Position numbers and translations under genes: made by a program. A stretch of 12,969 bases of DNA from CAISTG01 sp964455185 (GTDB taxonomy: Bacteria; Patescibacteriota; Patescibacteriia; 2-01-FULL-39-33), in assembly GCA_964455185.1 (NCBI GenBank), contig CAYVUR010000021.1, positions 1 through 12,969 of the forward strand, read 5' to 3'. Below the pieces are notes generated by a model, which was not told where the DNA came from, ran no database searches, and saw only the letters and a program-made list of their open reading frames with translations. This document shows, one piece after another, positions 7,266 to 12,676 of the stretch (within the stretch, counting starts at the first letter, position 1; each line of letters starts with the position of its first letter).

Positions 7266-7334
7266 AATTAAAAATAAAAAAGCGATTTGTTTTTATTTTT
7301 TAAATTTCTTTGATTGTGGATAAAATCTAAAAAT

Positions 7335-7368
7335 AAAAAAACACGCTATTATACAAGCGTGTTTTTTT
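7335..7368. terminator. Terminator of the secE-nusG-rplK-rplA operon
   Basis: A 13-bp perfect stem (7335-7347 with 7356-7368) contains ACACGCT/AGCGTGT flanked by A6/T6, with an 8-nt loop. It works in both directions by sequence, but the only adjacent upstream gene is rplA on the minus strand, which stops 17 nt away. Confidence 0.85.
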
Positions 7369-7384
7369 ATTTAATATTTTTATT

Positions 7385-8080
7385 TTATAAAGCAATTTTA
7401 ATGCCAGGCCCCATAGAAGAGGCAATAGTTATATTTTTAATAAAAGTTCCTTTAGCAGTAGCTGGCTTTGCTTTGTTGATGCTATCTATTAAAGCTTGAA
7501 AATTTTCTATTAATTTGTCTTTTTCAAAAGAAATTTTGCCAATCATTACATGTAGATTGCCGCTATCATCATTTTTGTAAGATATCTTTCCTTGTTTTAA
7601 ATTGGTAACAGCTTCAGATACATTAGAAGTAATAGTTCCGTCTTTAGGATTAGGCATTAAACCTTTGGGTCCTAAAATTTTAGCTACCGGAGCTAAAAGC
7701 TTCATAGTTTCTGGAGTAGTTATTAAAACATCAAAATTTATTTTGCCCGCTTTAATTTCTTCAATTAAATCTTGATCTCCTACAATTTCAGCGCCAGCGG
7801 CTTTAGCTGCTTTAAGTTGATCGCTATTAGTTGAAATAACAGCTACTCTAATTGATTTGCCAGTACCATTAGGTAAAGAGACAGCAGATCTAACTTGCTG
7901 ATCAGTTTTTTTAGGATTAATTCCAAGTTTAACATGAACTTCTAATCCTGCGTCAAATTTAACAGTTGAAGTTTTTTTAGCTAATTCTATTGCTTCGTCA
8001 ATAGAATAGGATTTATTCTTATCGACTAAAGATTTAGCTTCTAAGAATCTTTTTGATGGTTTATGTTTTACTTTTTTCAT
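7385..8080 (-). CDS. rplA: 50S ribosomal protein L1
   Basis: L1 (231 aa) forms the mobile L1 stalk at the E site and in many bacteria represses its own operon by binding the mRNA. The signature L136-G-P-K-G-L-M-P-N-P-K-D-G-T-I-T is intact, and the flanking two-domain pattern matches full-length bacterial L1 (about 230 aa). It is the last gene of the operon, 66 nt after rplK, followed by a strong terminator; rplJ and rplL, which often follow, are absent. No Shine-Dalgarno. Some Parcubacteria lineages are reported to lack L1, so its presence argues against those lineages. Confidence 0.98.
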   Translation of the reverse strand: MKKVKHKPSKRFLEAKSLVDKNKSYSIDEAIELAKKTSTVKFDAGLEVHVKLGINPKKTDQQVRSAVSLPNGTGKSIRVAVISTNSDQLKAAKAAGAEIVGDQDLIEEIKAGKINFDVLITTPETMKLLAPVAKILGPKGLMPNPKDGTITSNVSEAVTNLKQGKISYKNDDSGNLHVMIGKISFEKDKLIENFQALIDSINKAKPATAKGTFIKNITIASSMGPGIKIAL

Positions 8081-8146
8081 ATTTTTATTTAGTGGTTCAA
8101 GTGTGGCAATTATTTTTTACCACTCCCACTTTAAAATTATTATTAA

Positions 8147-8572
8147 TTAATCAACTATTTCTACTCCCATTTGTCTACAGGTGCCAGCAATAGTTCTCAT
8201 TGCGGCTTCAATATCAGTAGTATTCAAATCACTTAATTTTTTTTCAGCAATTTCTTTAAGTTGAGCTTTGGTTATTTTGCCAACTTTATCTTTGAGTGGT
8301 TTACCAGAACCTGATTTAATGCCAGCGGCTTTTTTGATTAATTCAGCGGCAGGAGCAGTTTTTAAAATAAAATCATAACTGCGATCTTCATAAATAGTAA
8401 TTTCAACTGGAGTAATTTCGCCAGCACGATCTTGAGTCGCGGCATTAAATTTTTGGCAGAATTCAGCAATAGCCAAACCATGTTGACCTAATGCTGGACC
8501 TACAGGAGGTGCTGGATTAGCGGCACCACCCGGAATTTGTAATTTAACTATAGTTTTTATTTTTTTTGCCAT
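8147..8572 (-). CDS. rplK: 50S ribosomal protein L11
   Basis: L11 (141 aa from this start) binds the GTPase-associated centre of 23S rRNA. The N-terminal domain shows K-L-Q-I-P-G-G-A-A-N-P-A-P-P-V-G-P-A-L-G and H-G-L-A-I-A-E-F-C-Q-K-F-N-A. The C-terminal rRNA-binding domain ends T-I-A-G-T-C-R-Q-M-G-V-E-I. The ATG at 8572 gives the canonical MAKK start and the normal family length. An in-frame ATG at 8590 would add the six residues MDKKKN and cannot be excluded, since neither has a clear ribosome-binding site. A perfect hairpin (8595-8613) lies just upstream, in the spacer after nusG. Confidence 0.97.
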   Translation of the reverse strand: MAKKIKTIVKLQIPGGAANPAPPVGPALGQHGLAIAEFCQKFNAATQDRAGEITPVEITIYEDRSYDFILKTAPAAELIKKAAGIKSGSGKPLKDKVGKITKAQLKEIAEKKLSDLNTTDIEAAMRTIAGTCRQMGVEIVD

Positions 8573-8594
8573 ATTTTTCTTTTTATCCATTTCA

Positions 8595-8613
8595 TGTCCG
8601 GATTATCCGGACA
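8595..8613 (-). promoter_or_regulatory. Hairpin in the nusG-rplK spacer
   Basis: TGTCCGGA and TCCGGACA form a perfect 8-bp stem with a 3-nt loop, about 22 nt upstream of the rplK ATG. In the minus direction it is followed by TGAAATGG, not a T-run, so it is not a terminator. Position suggests mRNA processing or a translational operator, for example for L1, but the sequence alone does not show this. Confidence 0.5.
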
Positions 8614-8643
8614 AGAGAAGCAAAATGGCTTTTTTATTTATTA

Positions 8644-9189
8644 TTAAATTTTTTTAATTTGTAAAAAATCCAATTCTAATGGAGTTTCACGACCAAACAT
8701 AGAAATAAGCACTTTAATTTTACCACGACTCTCATCAATTTCTTGAACTTTTCCTTCCATATTTTTGAATGGTCCGTCAATAATTTTTACAGAATCATCT
8801 TTAGTTAAATCAATTTGATATTCTGGTTCATCTACACCCATTCGTTTTTGTAAAGCTTTTATTTCTTCTTCAGAAACTGGAGTAGGGGTATTACCAGAAC
8901 CAACAAACCCGGTTACATGTGGAGTATTACGTACAACATACCAAGAATCATCAGTTACAATCATTTCTACTAAAACATATCCAGGATAAATTTTTTCTTC
9001 TACGATTTTTCGTTTTCCGTTTTTAATGCGGATTTTTTTTTCTTTAGGAATCATGACAGAGAAGATTTTATCTTCCATGTCCATAGATTCAATACGCTGT
9101 TTGAGATTATGCTCAACAGCTTCCTCGAGTCCGGGAGAAGTATGAATTACATACCATCTACGGCCGAGTTGCAAAGTTTGTTTTGCCAT
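8644..9189 (-). CDS. nusG: Transcription termination/antitermination protein NusG
   Basis: NusG (181 aa) binds the RNA polymerase clamp and links elongation to Rho or the ribosome. The NGN domain (about 10-113) begins R-W-Y-V-I-H-T-S-P-G-L-E and includes Y69-P-G-Y-V-L-V and V-R-N-T-P-H-V-T-G-F-V-G. The KOW domain (about 131-175) contains V-K-I-I-D-G-P-F-K-N-M-E-G-K-V and the conserved M-F-G-R-E-T-P-L-E-L-D-F. Length is normal and no insertion domain is present. It follows secE by 68 nt, the usual secE-nusG order. No Shine-Dalgarno at ATG 9189. Confidence 0.98.
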   Translation of the reverse strand: MAKQTLQLGRRWYVIHTSPGLEEAVEHNLKQRIESMDMEDKIFSVMIPKEKKIRIKNGKRKIVEEKIYPGYVLVEMIVTDDSWYVVRNTPHVTGFVGSGNTPTPVSEEEIKALQKRMGVDEPEYQIDLTKDDSVKIIDGPFKNMEGKVQEIDESRGKIKVLISMFGRETPLELDFLQIKKI

Positions 9190-9202
9190 AACTTTGTATT
9201 AT

Positions 9203-9240
9203 TTCGTCTAAAATTTGGCGTTAAACCAATAATAGACGAA
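9203..9240 (-). promoter_or_regulatory. Hairpin in the secE-nusG spacer
   Basis: TTCGTCTA (9203-9210) pairs perfectly with TAGACGAA (9233-9240), and inside it TTGG (9215-9218) pairs with CCAA (9226-9229). No T-run follows on the minus strand, so this is a structured mRNA spacer rather than a terminator. Confidence 0.45.
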
Positions 9241-9257
9241 TTATTAATGTTCTAAAT

Positions 9258-9458
9258 TTATTTAACAAAAGTTAATAATCTCTCAAAGCCAAGATTAAGA
9301 ATATAATCGCAAAAACCTAAAAAAGCAGCTACACCCAAGGACATTGTAATAACTAAAATAGTATGCTGTTTAATTTCTTTGCGAGTTGGCCAAGTAACGT
9401 GCTTCATTTCAGAATAAGAATCTTTGATATACTTAATTAATTTTTGAGCAATAGTCAT
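9258..9458 (-). CDS. secE: Preprotein translocase subunit SecE
   Basis: SecE (66 aa) clamps SecY in the inner-membrane translocon. The short single-span form is seen: an amphipathic helix (about 5-20), the conserved E17-M-K-H-V-T-W-P24 turn followed by T-R-K-E, then one membrane segment at about 33-57. It is the first gene of the secE-nusG-rplK-rplA operon, with a consensus promoter about 50-80 nt upstream. A tRNA-Trp gene and rpmG, common upstream neighbours, are absent. No Shine-Dalgarno. Confidence 0.95.
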   Translation of the reverse strand: MTIAQKLIKYIKDSYSEMKHVTWPTRKEIKQHTILVITMSLGVAAFLGFCDYILNLGFERLLTFVK

Positions 9459-9474
9459 ATTATTTTTGCTATTT

Positions 9475-9498
9475 TAAAATCCCCTCGCGGGGACTTTA
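9475..9498 (-). promoter_or_regulatory. 5'-end hairpin of the secE operon mRNA
   Basis: On the minus strand a TCCCC/GGGGA core caps a GCGA tetraloop (GNRA type). The stem extends to about 10 bp through one G-U pair (9475-9484 with 9489-9498). It begins within 2-3 nt of the predicted transcript start. No T-run follows outside the stem. It could protect the 5' end or influence initiation. Confidence 0.55.
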
Positions 9499-9506
9499 GT
9501 ATTTGT

Positions 9507-9536
9507 ATTATATATTAAATTTATTATTAATGTCAA
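9507..9536 (-). promoter_or_regulatory. Consensus promoter of the secE-nusG-rplK-rplA operon
   Basis: On the minus strand TTGACA (9531-9536) and TATAAT (9507-9512) are both perfect housekeeping-sigma hexamers, separated by 18 nt. The predicted start is near 9500, giving a leader of about 42 nt. This is the strongest promoter match in the window, as expected for ribosomal protein genes. Confidence 0.85.
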
Positions 9537-9599
9537 GGCTTTTTTATATTTTTTAATTTTTAGGATTTTTTTGTATTATTTTATTTAATTTTAATATTT

Positions 9600-9947
9600 T
9601 TATTGATTATTTTCGTCCCCCAACAATTCTTTTTTATTAGAAGAATTATTTTTTTTCTTTATCATAGGGATAATTTCTGGGTTAGGTGAGTATAACTTAT
9701 TTTTAATTTTCCACTTTTCTACATATTGACCAATGCCTTCTTTTTCCATTTTATTACGAATTTTAGTGCGGCTTTGTGACCATTTTATTAGACTTTCAAA
9801 ATTAATTTTATAAACCCCACGTACAACAATATATAAAATTTCACCATCAGCAATAGCGCGACGGACTGTTTTTTCACTAATGCCTAATAAATTAGCTGCT
9901 TGTGAAATAGTAACTCTTAATGGTGGTTTGGCTTCTTTTTCAGCCAT
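9600..9947 (-). CDS. Small helix-turn-helix DNA-binding protein
   Basis: The 115-aa protein has a MerR/excisionase-type HTH at about 11-60: R-V-T-I-S-Q-A-A-N-L-L-G-I-S-E-K-T-V-R-R forms the two helices. A short wing (I-L-Y-I-V-V-R-G-V-Y-K-I-N) follows, then S-L-I-K-W. The rest (about 60-115) is a lysine-rich, hydrophilic tail with no second domain, ending in a low-complexity K/N/S stretch. It is the type of small 'helix-turn-helix domain-containing protein' common in CPR genomes; its target is unknown. No terminator is seen between it and the secE promoter, so read-through is possible. The gene-free region upstream contains a 32-bp palindrome that could be an operator, but no evidence ties the two together. 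Confidence 0.8.
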   Translation of the reverse strand: MAEKEAKPPLRVTISQAANLLGISEKTVRRAIADGEILYIVVRGVYKINFESLIKWSQSRTKIRNKMEKEGIGQYVEKWKIKNKLYSPNPEIIPMIKKKNNSSNKKELLGDENNQ

Positions 9948-10132
9948 AAATTTTGTTTAATTTTAGATAAAATATTAAATTATTTATATTTATTAATACT
10001 TATCAAATATTTGTTATTTATTAAAAGAGATTAGAATTTTTTATCTTAATTTAGCTAAAATTAAGATTTATTATCTTTTTAGAATCTTTTTTGATAGATT
10101 TTTTTATGGTAGCACTAATTTAGAAAAAAATC
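9948..10132. other. AT-rich leader region of the HTH gene, no gene seen
   Basis: No coding potential on either strand. It contains one clear inverted repeat (10043-10052 with 10058-10067, 10 bp, 5-nt loop) that would be an mRNA leader hairpin for the HTH gene. A TTGATA box on the minus strand could be a -35 element, but its -10 partner is ambiguous in this composition. Confidence 0.4.
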
Positions 10133-10164
10133 AAGTTATGTCTAGACATGTCTAGACATAACTT
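10133..10164. repeat. Perfect 32-bp palindrome with a tandem 10-bp palindromic core
   Basis: Bases 10133-10148 are exactly reverse-complementary to 10149-10164 with no loop. The core is two adjacent copies of the self-complementary TGTCTAGACA (10139-10148, 10149-10158), flanked by AAGTTA and TAACTT. On the minus strand it is followed by GATTTTTTTC, so it could act as a leftward terminator, but no minus-strand gene lies upstream of it. The nested symmetry also suits an operator for two dimers of a regulator. Confidence 0.8.
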
Positions 10165-10240
10165 AACACTTTTATTCATTTTAGTCAAAGTTAAATATAT
10201 TAAATTATAAAACTTAAGAATTTAATCTGTGGATAATTTC

Positions 10241-10269
10241 TTGCTAATTTAATGATTCAATGTTATAAT
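10241..10269 (+). promoter_or_regulatory. Extended -10 promoter upstream of the candidate ncRNA/sigma leader
   Basis: TTGCTA (10241-10246), a 17-nt spacer, and TATAAT (10264-10269) preceded by TGT. This is a near-consensus promoter with an extended -10. The start is predicted near 10276, about 360 nt before the sigma-factor ATG and one base before the first hairpin of the structured stretch. Confidence 0.75.
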
Positions 10270-10275
10270 CAACCC

Positions 10276-10442
10276 AATCTTGATTTAGCGGTCAAGATCG
10301 CCTCCGGAGGCGGAGTTTTCCGGAATGAAAAATTAATTAGCTTGGGCTTATTTTTTTTCTCTCAAGTCCTAGCTTAGCCTTACAAGATTATAAACGCTAA
10401 GGTTATAGTGATCATTATAAAGTTGGAGATTAGATCATTTTT
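10276..10442 (+). ncRNA. Candidate structured RNA (sRNA or long leader of the sigma gene)
   Basis: Five stems follow one another from the predicted transcript start. H1 is 10277-10283 with 10292-10298 (7 bp). H2 is the self-complementary 10299-10312, with an alternative pairing of TCCGGA 10303-10308 with 10319-10324. H3 is 10339-10349 with 10364-10374 (10 of 11 paired, one G-U). H4 is 10375-10382 with 10398-10405 (8 bp). H5 is 10407-10413 with 10433-10439 (7 bp), followed by a short T-run. No ORF covers it. I do not recognise tmRNA, RNase P RNA, SRP RNA or 6S RNA in it. It may be a free sRNA ending near 10442 or 10553, or a leader for the sigma factor. Confidence 0.5.
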
Positions 10443-10477
10443 AAAAGTTTAAAAGAATAAAAATTTTAGTTAAAAAA

Positions 10478-10506
10478 TTGATTATCTAAAAATTATCTTT
10501 TATGCT
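10478..10506 (+). promoter_or_regulatory. Possible second, proximal promoter of the sigma gene
   Basis: TTGATT (10478-10483), a 17-nt spacer and TATGCT (10501-10506) match the hexamers at 4 of 6 positions each. It would start transcription near 10513, ahead of the attenuator-like hairpin. The match is modest in AT-rich DNA. Confidence 0.3.
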
Positions 10507-10529
10507 TTTAAATTTTAGCGTAAATAAAT

Positions 10530-10553
10530 TTAGGTTTTTAACCTAATATTTTT
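10530..10553 (+). terminator. Attenuator-like terminator ahead of the sigma gene
   Basis: TTAGGTT and AACCTAA (10530-10536 with 10540-10546) form a perfect 7-bp stem with a TTT loop, followed by TATTTTT. The stem is short and AU-rich, so termination would be partial. It lies between the + strand promoters and the sigma ATG at 10636, which suits either the 3' end of a separate RNA or attenuation of the sigma gene. Confidence 0.4.
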
Positions 10554-10635
10554 GCTTATTTTAGATAAATTAATAAATTATTTCAAAATTTGCAGGATTA
10601 ACTGTAATAAAATTATTATTTTTACGTCTTATAAG

Positions 10636-11199
10636 ATGAAGAATCCTTTTGCGAAAAAAATTCTATTTTTGCGCGTTAAAAATAAAGACCACCAAGCATA
10701 CGGTGAATTCTACGATTTATATATTGATAAGATTTATAGATTTATTTATTTCAAGGTTAATTCAGTAGCTGACGCCCAGGATTTATCATCAGAAGTTTTT
10801 TTAAGAGTTTGGCAGCATATTCATGATGGTAAAAAGATAGATAATCTTAATGCTTTTGTTTATATGGTGGCTCGTAATGCAGTGATAGATTTTTATCGTG
10901 AAAAATCACGACGTGAAGAAAATGAAGAAACAATTTCAGAAAATCATATTACTTTGATAGATAAAGAATCTGATTTACTAATTAAACAGATTAAAGATGG
11001 AGAGCTGACAGAAGTTTTGACTGAACTTAAGAATCTTAAAGATGAATATCGTGAAGCTATAATTCTTTATTATCTTGATGAAATGTCAATTAAAGAAATA
11101 GCTCAAATTTTAGGTAAGACTCCCGGTGCTTGTCGAGTATTAGTTCATCGAGCGCTTAATGCTTTGAAAGAAGCTATAAATAAAAAGAAACAAAATTAA
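10636..11199 (+). CDS. ECF-type sigma-70 family RNA polymerase sigma factor
   Basis: An alternative sigma factor (187 aa). Region sigma-2 (about 19-90) shows A-Y-G-E-F-Y-D-L-Y, the core-binding D-A-Q-D-L-S-S-E-V-F-L-R-V-W and F-V-Y-M-V-A-R-N-A-V-I-D-F-Y-R. Region sigma-4 (about 124-180) shows L-K-D-E-Y-R-E-A-I-I-L-Y-Y-L and the HTH M-S-I-K-E-I-A-Q-I-L-G-K-T-P-G-A-C-R-V-L-V-H-R-A. No sigma-1 or sigma-3, as in ECF factors, and the length is typical. ATG 10636 is chosen because an upstream in-frame TTG (10552) adds 28 unconserved residues and begins inside the terminator T-run. No Shine-Dalgarno. The stop is 4 nt from the next start, pairing it with a membrane protein that probably acts as its anti-sigma factor. 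Promoter, structured RNA and hairpin upstream suggest layered control. Confidence 0.93.
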   Translation: MKNPFAKKILFLRVKNKDHQAYGEFYDLYIDKIYRFIYFKVNSVADAQDLSSEVFLRVWQHIHDGKKIDNLNAFVYMVARNAVIDFYREKSRREENEETISENHITLIDKESDLLIKQIKDGELTEVLTELKNLKDEYREAIILYYLDEMSIKEIAQILGKTPGACRVLVHRALNALKEAINKKKQN

Positions 11200-11203
11200 G
11201 ACA

Positions 11204-12394
11204 ATGTCCAATAGACAAATTGTCACACAACTTAAAAAAATAAAATCTCTGGAATTAATTGGTAAACCCAAAGCAGATTGGGTTAAGTCTAATCGTGAGA
11301 TTTTAATGCACCAAATTAACCCCCAAGGCAAGATAACTAAAATAGAGTTATCTAATTATTATTGGGAGTTTTTTTATTCTAATTTACAACAAAAATTTTT
11401 GCGTCCAGCGTTAATGGCTATTTTAGTCTTTGGCGCTTATTTTGGTTATTCAGCAACTATTATGGCCGCTAAGGCAAGTTTACCTGGCGAGCCTCTTTAT
11501 CCGATTAAAGTTTTGGGAGAAAATTTAGTTTTAGCTACTGCTATTTCTGATGAAGCCAAAGTTAAATTAAAGATGGATTTTGTTTCTCGTCGCGGTGATG
11601 AATTACGACAATTAGCGCGTCAACCAGAAAATACCCAAAAAGTTGAAAATATTTCTCAAACTGTTAAAAAAATTACTCAAGATGTTGGAGAAATTAAGAA
11701 TAAATTAGAAAAAATAAGCTCTCAAACTTCTGATACTAATTCAATTATCAATACTGCTAAAACAATTGATGAAAAAACTTTAAAAGTAGAGAAAGATATT
11801 GTTGACGCTCACGCTGTTTTAACTAATGAGGTTAAAAAAGAAGTAGCCAAAGAAGTAAAAGAGGCTATAGTTAAAACTGAAGAAGTTGGCGCTAAGGCTT
11901 TAACGGTTATTGTTGATAAAGCTGATAATCCTGAGGCCAAAAATTCTGTTACTGATAAAGAAATAACTGATAGAGTTGGCGAAAGAATCAAAAATGCCGA
12001 AGCTAGCGTCCAAGTGATCGCTGAAGAAGTTAAAAAAATTTCCTCTAGTACTTCAGATATAGTTTTGAACAATAATAAAGTAATAACTTCATCTACTACA
12101 GGCAGTACTACCTCTACTACAATTAATAAAGAAGTTGTTAAAGAAGTTACTGAAATTAAACCAAGTTTAGCTCAAGAGACAATTGAGCAAGCTAAAAGTT
12201 TATTAGAAAGTAAGGATTTTAGTGGAGCTTTACAAAAAATTCAAGAAACTAAAGCAATTGTAGCTGAAGTAATTGAAAAAACCCCAATTATTGATCAACA
12301 GATAAAAACACAAACAGTAAATATTTCTAGTTCTTCTAGTACTATTAACGATACTTCAACTTCATCTGACGTGATGACGACTCAGGCAAGGTAA
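11204..12394 (+). CDS. Membrane protein with DUF5667-like domain, putative anti-sigma factor
   Basis: A 396-aa single-pass protein of unproven function. Residues 1-65 are hydrophilic and probably cytoplasmic, the place where an anti-sigma domain would sit. A membrane helix covers about 67-88. Just outside it, L93-P-G-E-P-L-Y-P-I-K-V-L-G-E-N with D-E-A-K-V-K-L-K-M-D-F and R-R-G-D-E-L matches the DUF5667 signature. From about 140 to 285 it is rich in Lys, Glu and Val in helical, coiled-coil-like register. Then come a Ser/Thr linker (about 285-308), a short helical stretch with Q-A-K-S-L-L-E-S-K-D-F-S-G-A-L-Q-K-I (TPR-like), and a Ser/Thr tail. The 4-nt spacing to the sigma gene indicates coupled translation. 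Sigma plus DUF5667 pairs recur in CPR genomes; anti-sigma activity is inferred from layout. Confidence 0.8.
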   Translation: MSNRQIVTQLKKIKSLELIGKPKADWVKSNREILMHQINPQGKITKIELSNYYWEFFYSNLQQKFLRPALMAILVFGAYFGYSATIMAAKASLPGEPLYPIKVLGENLVLATAISDEAKVKLKMDFVSRRGDELRQLARQPENTQKVENISQTVKKITQDVGEIKNKLEKISSQTSDTNSIINTAKTIDEKTLKVEKDIVDAHAVLTNEVKKEVAKEVKEAIVKTEEVGAKALTVIVDKADNPEAKNSVTDKEITDRVGERIKNAEASVQVIAEEVKKISSSTSDIVLNNNKVITSSTTGSTTSTTINKEVVKEVTEIKPSLAQETIEQAKSLLESKDFSGALQKIQETKAIVAEVIEKTPIIDQQIKTQTVNISSSSSTINDTSTSSDVMTTQAR

Positions 12395-12403
12395 CATCTT
12401 GCC
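12385..12403 (+). repeat. Hairpin spanning the stop codon of the DUF5667-like gene
   Basis: GGCAAG (12385-12390) pairs with CTTGCC (12398-12403) and the TAA stop is in the loop. No T-run follows. It is the first of a continuous series of stems that extends to about 12640. Confidence 0.5.
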
Positions 12404-12410
12404 GGTCTGA

Positions 12411-12464
12411 TAAAGTTCGCGAGCAAAGCTGGCGGACTTTACGGGCCTAAAGAACCCGTATTTT
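12411..12464 (+). terminator. Double hairpin with terminator-like end after the sigma operon
   Basis: A long hairpin (12411-12424 with 12428-12441; one G-G mismatch, one G-U, AAA loop) abuts a second one (12440-12445 with 12455-12460, loop of 9). The second is followed by TTTT. The second hairpin plus T-run resembles a Rho-independent terminator for the sigma/anti-sigma unit, though the T-run is only four bases. If it is read through, both belong to the leader of the next gene. Confidence 0.5.
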
Positions 12465-12482
12465 AAAATTAAAGCTTTTAAA

Positions 12483-12626
12483 TCAAGGGAGCAACGGCTC
12501 TTTGAGTTCCGTCGGTTTTGACGGTAAAGGTCGTCGCTTCGCGCGACCTCAGAGTCGGCGGTTCAGTCCTGCACAATTTGCTCAATATTAGTTCGAGATA
12601 TTAAGCAAATAGTGCTGGATAACTCT
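12483..12626 (+). ncRNA. G+C-rich structured RNA, likely 5' leader of the surface-protein gene
   Basis: Two 60-base samples here (12481-12600) are about 50% G+C against 25-40% in samples from the genes around. Stems: 12483-12492 with 12497-12505 (one bulge, AACG loop); 12509-12513 with 12520-12524; 12528-12533 with 12544-12549 plus inner pairs; and 12551-12555 with 12622-12626. The last closes over a long arm, 12567-12588 with 12598-12619, that has only isolated mismatches. It starts after the 12440-12464 terminator-like hairpin and ends about 50 nt before the ATG at 12677. No tRNA, rRNA, tmRNA, RNase P or group I/II intron pattern is recognised. Function is inferred from position: stabilising or regulating the mRNA of a highly expressed gene. 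Confidence 0.6.
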
Positions 12627-12676
12627 AGATGTCCGTCCTGCGATAAAAGGTCTTTAATAATAAATAATAATTAACT

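Noticed and set aside
10133..10164. Palindrome as an insertion-sequence end or phage attachment site
   Set aside because: No transposase, integrase, second copy or target-site duplication is visible in the window.
10276..10442. Identity as tmRNA, RNase P RNA, SRP RNA or 6S RNA
   Set aside because: None of the conserved cores is present (for example the RNase P GGAAAGUCC block or the SRP GGAAG tetraloop region), and the stem arrangement is a simple series.
10552..10635. TTG start giving a 215-aa sigma factor
   Set aside because: The extra 28 residues are unlike any sigma N-terminus and the codon lies in the T-run of a hairpin; ATG 10636 begins right before the sigma-2 region.
11809..12072. 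87-aa reading frame on the minus strand inside the DUF5667-like gene
   Set aside because: Antisense shadow of a repetitive Lys/Glu/Val-coding region, with no family resemblance. The frames at 1412-1615, 4732-4920, 6480-6785, 6949-7131, 7314-7499 and 11140-11331 were rejected on the same grounds.
12411..12460. GCAAAGC and GGGCCTAAAG segments resembling the GEMM (c-di-GMP-I) riboswitch
   Set aside because: In GEMM the two motifs are only a few bases apart and a GGUAGC...GGGUUACC tetraloop-receptor half follows. Here they are about 16 nt apart, on different hairpins, and the second half is missing.
12556..12572. tRNA T-arm-like GCGG-TTCAGTC-CTGC
   Set aside because: No acceptor, D or anticodon arms can be placed around it, the G18/G19 D-loop partner is missing, and it overlaps the base of a much stronger long hairpin.
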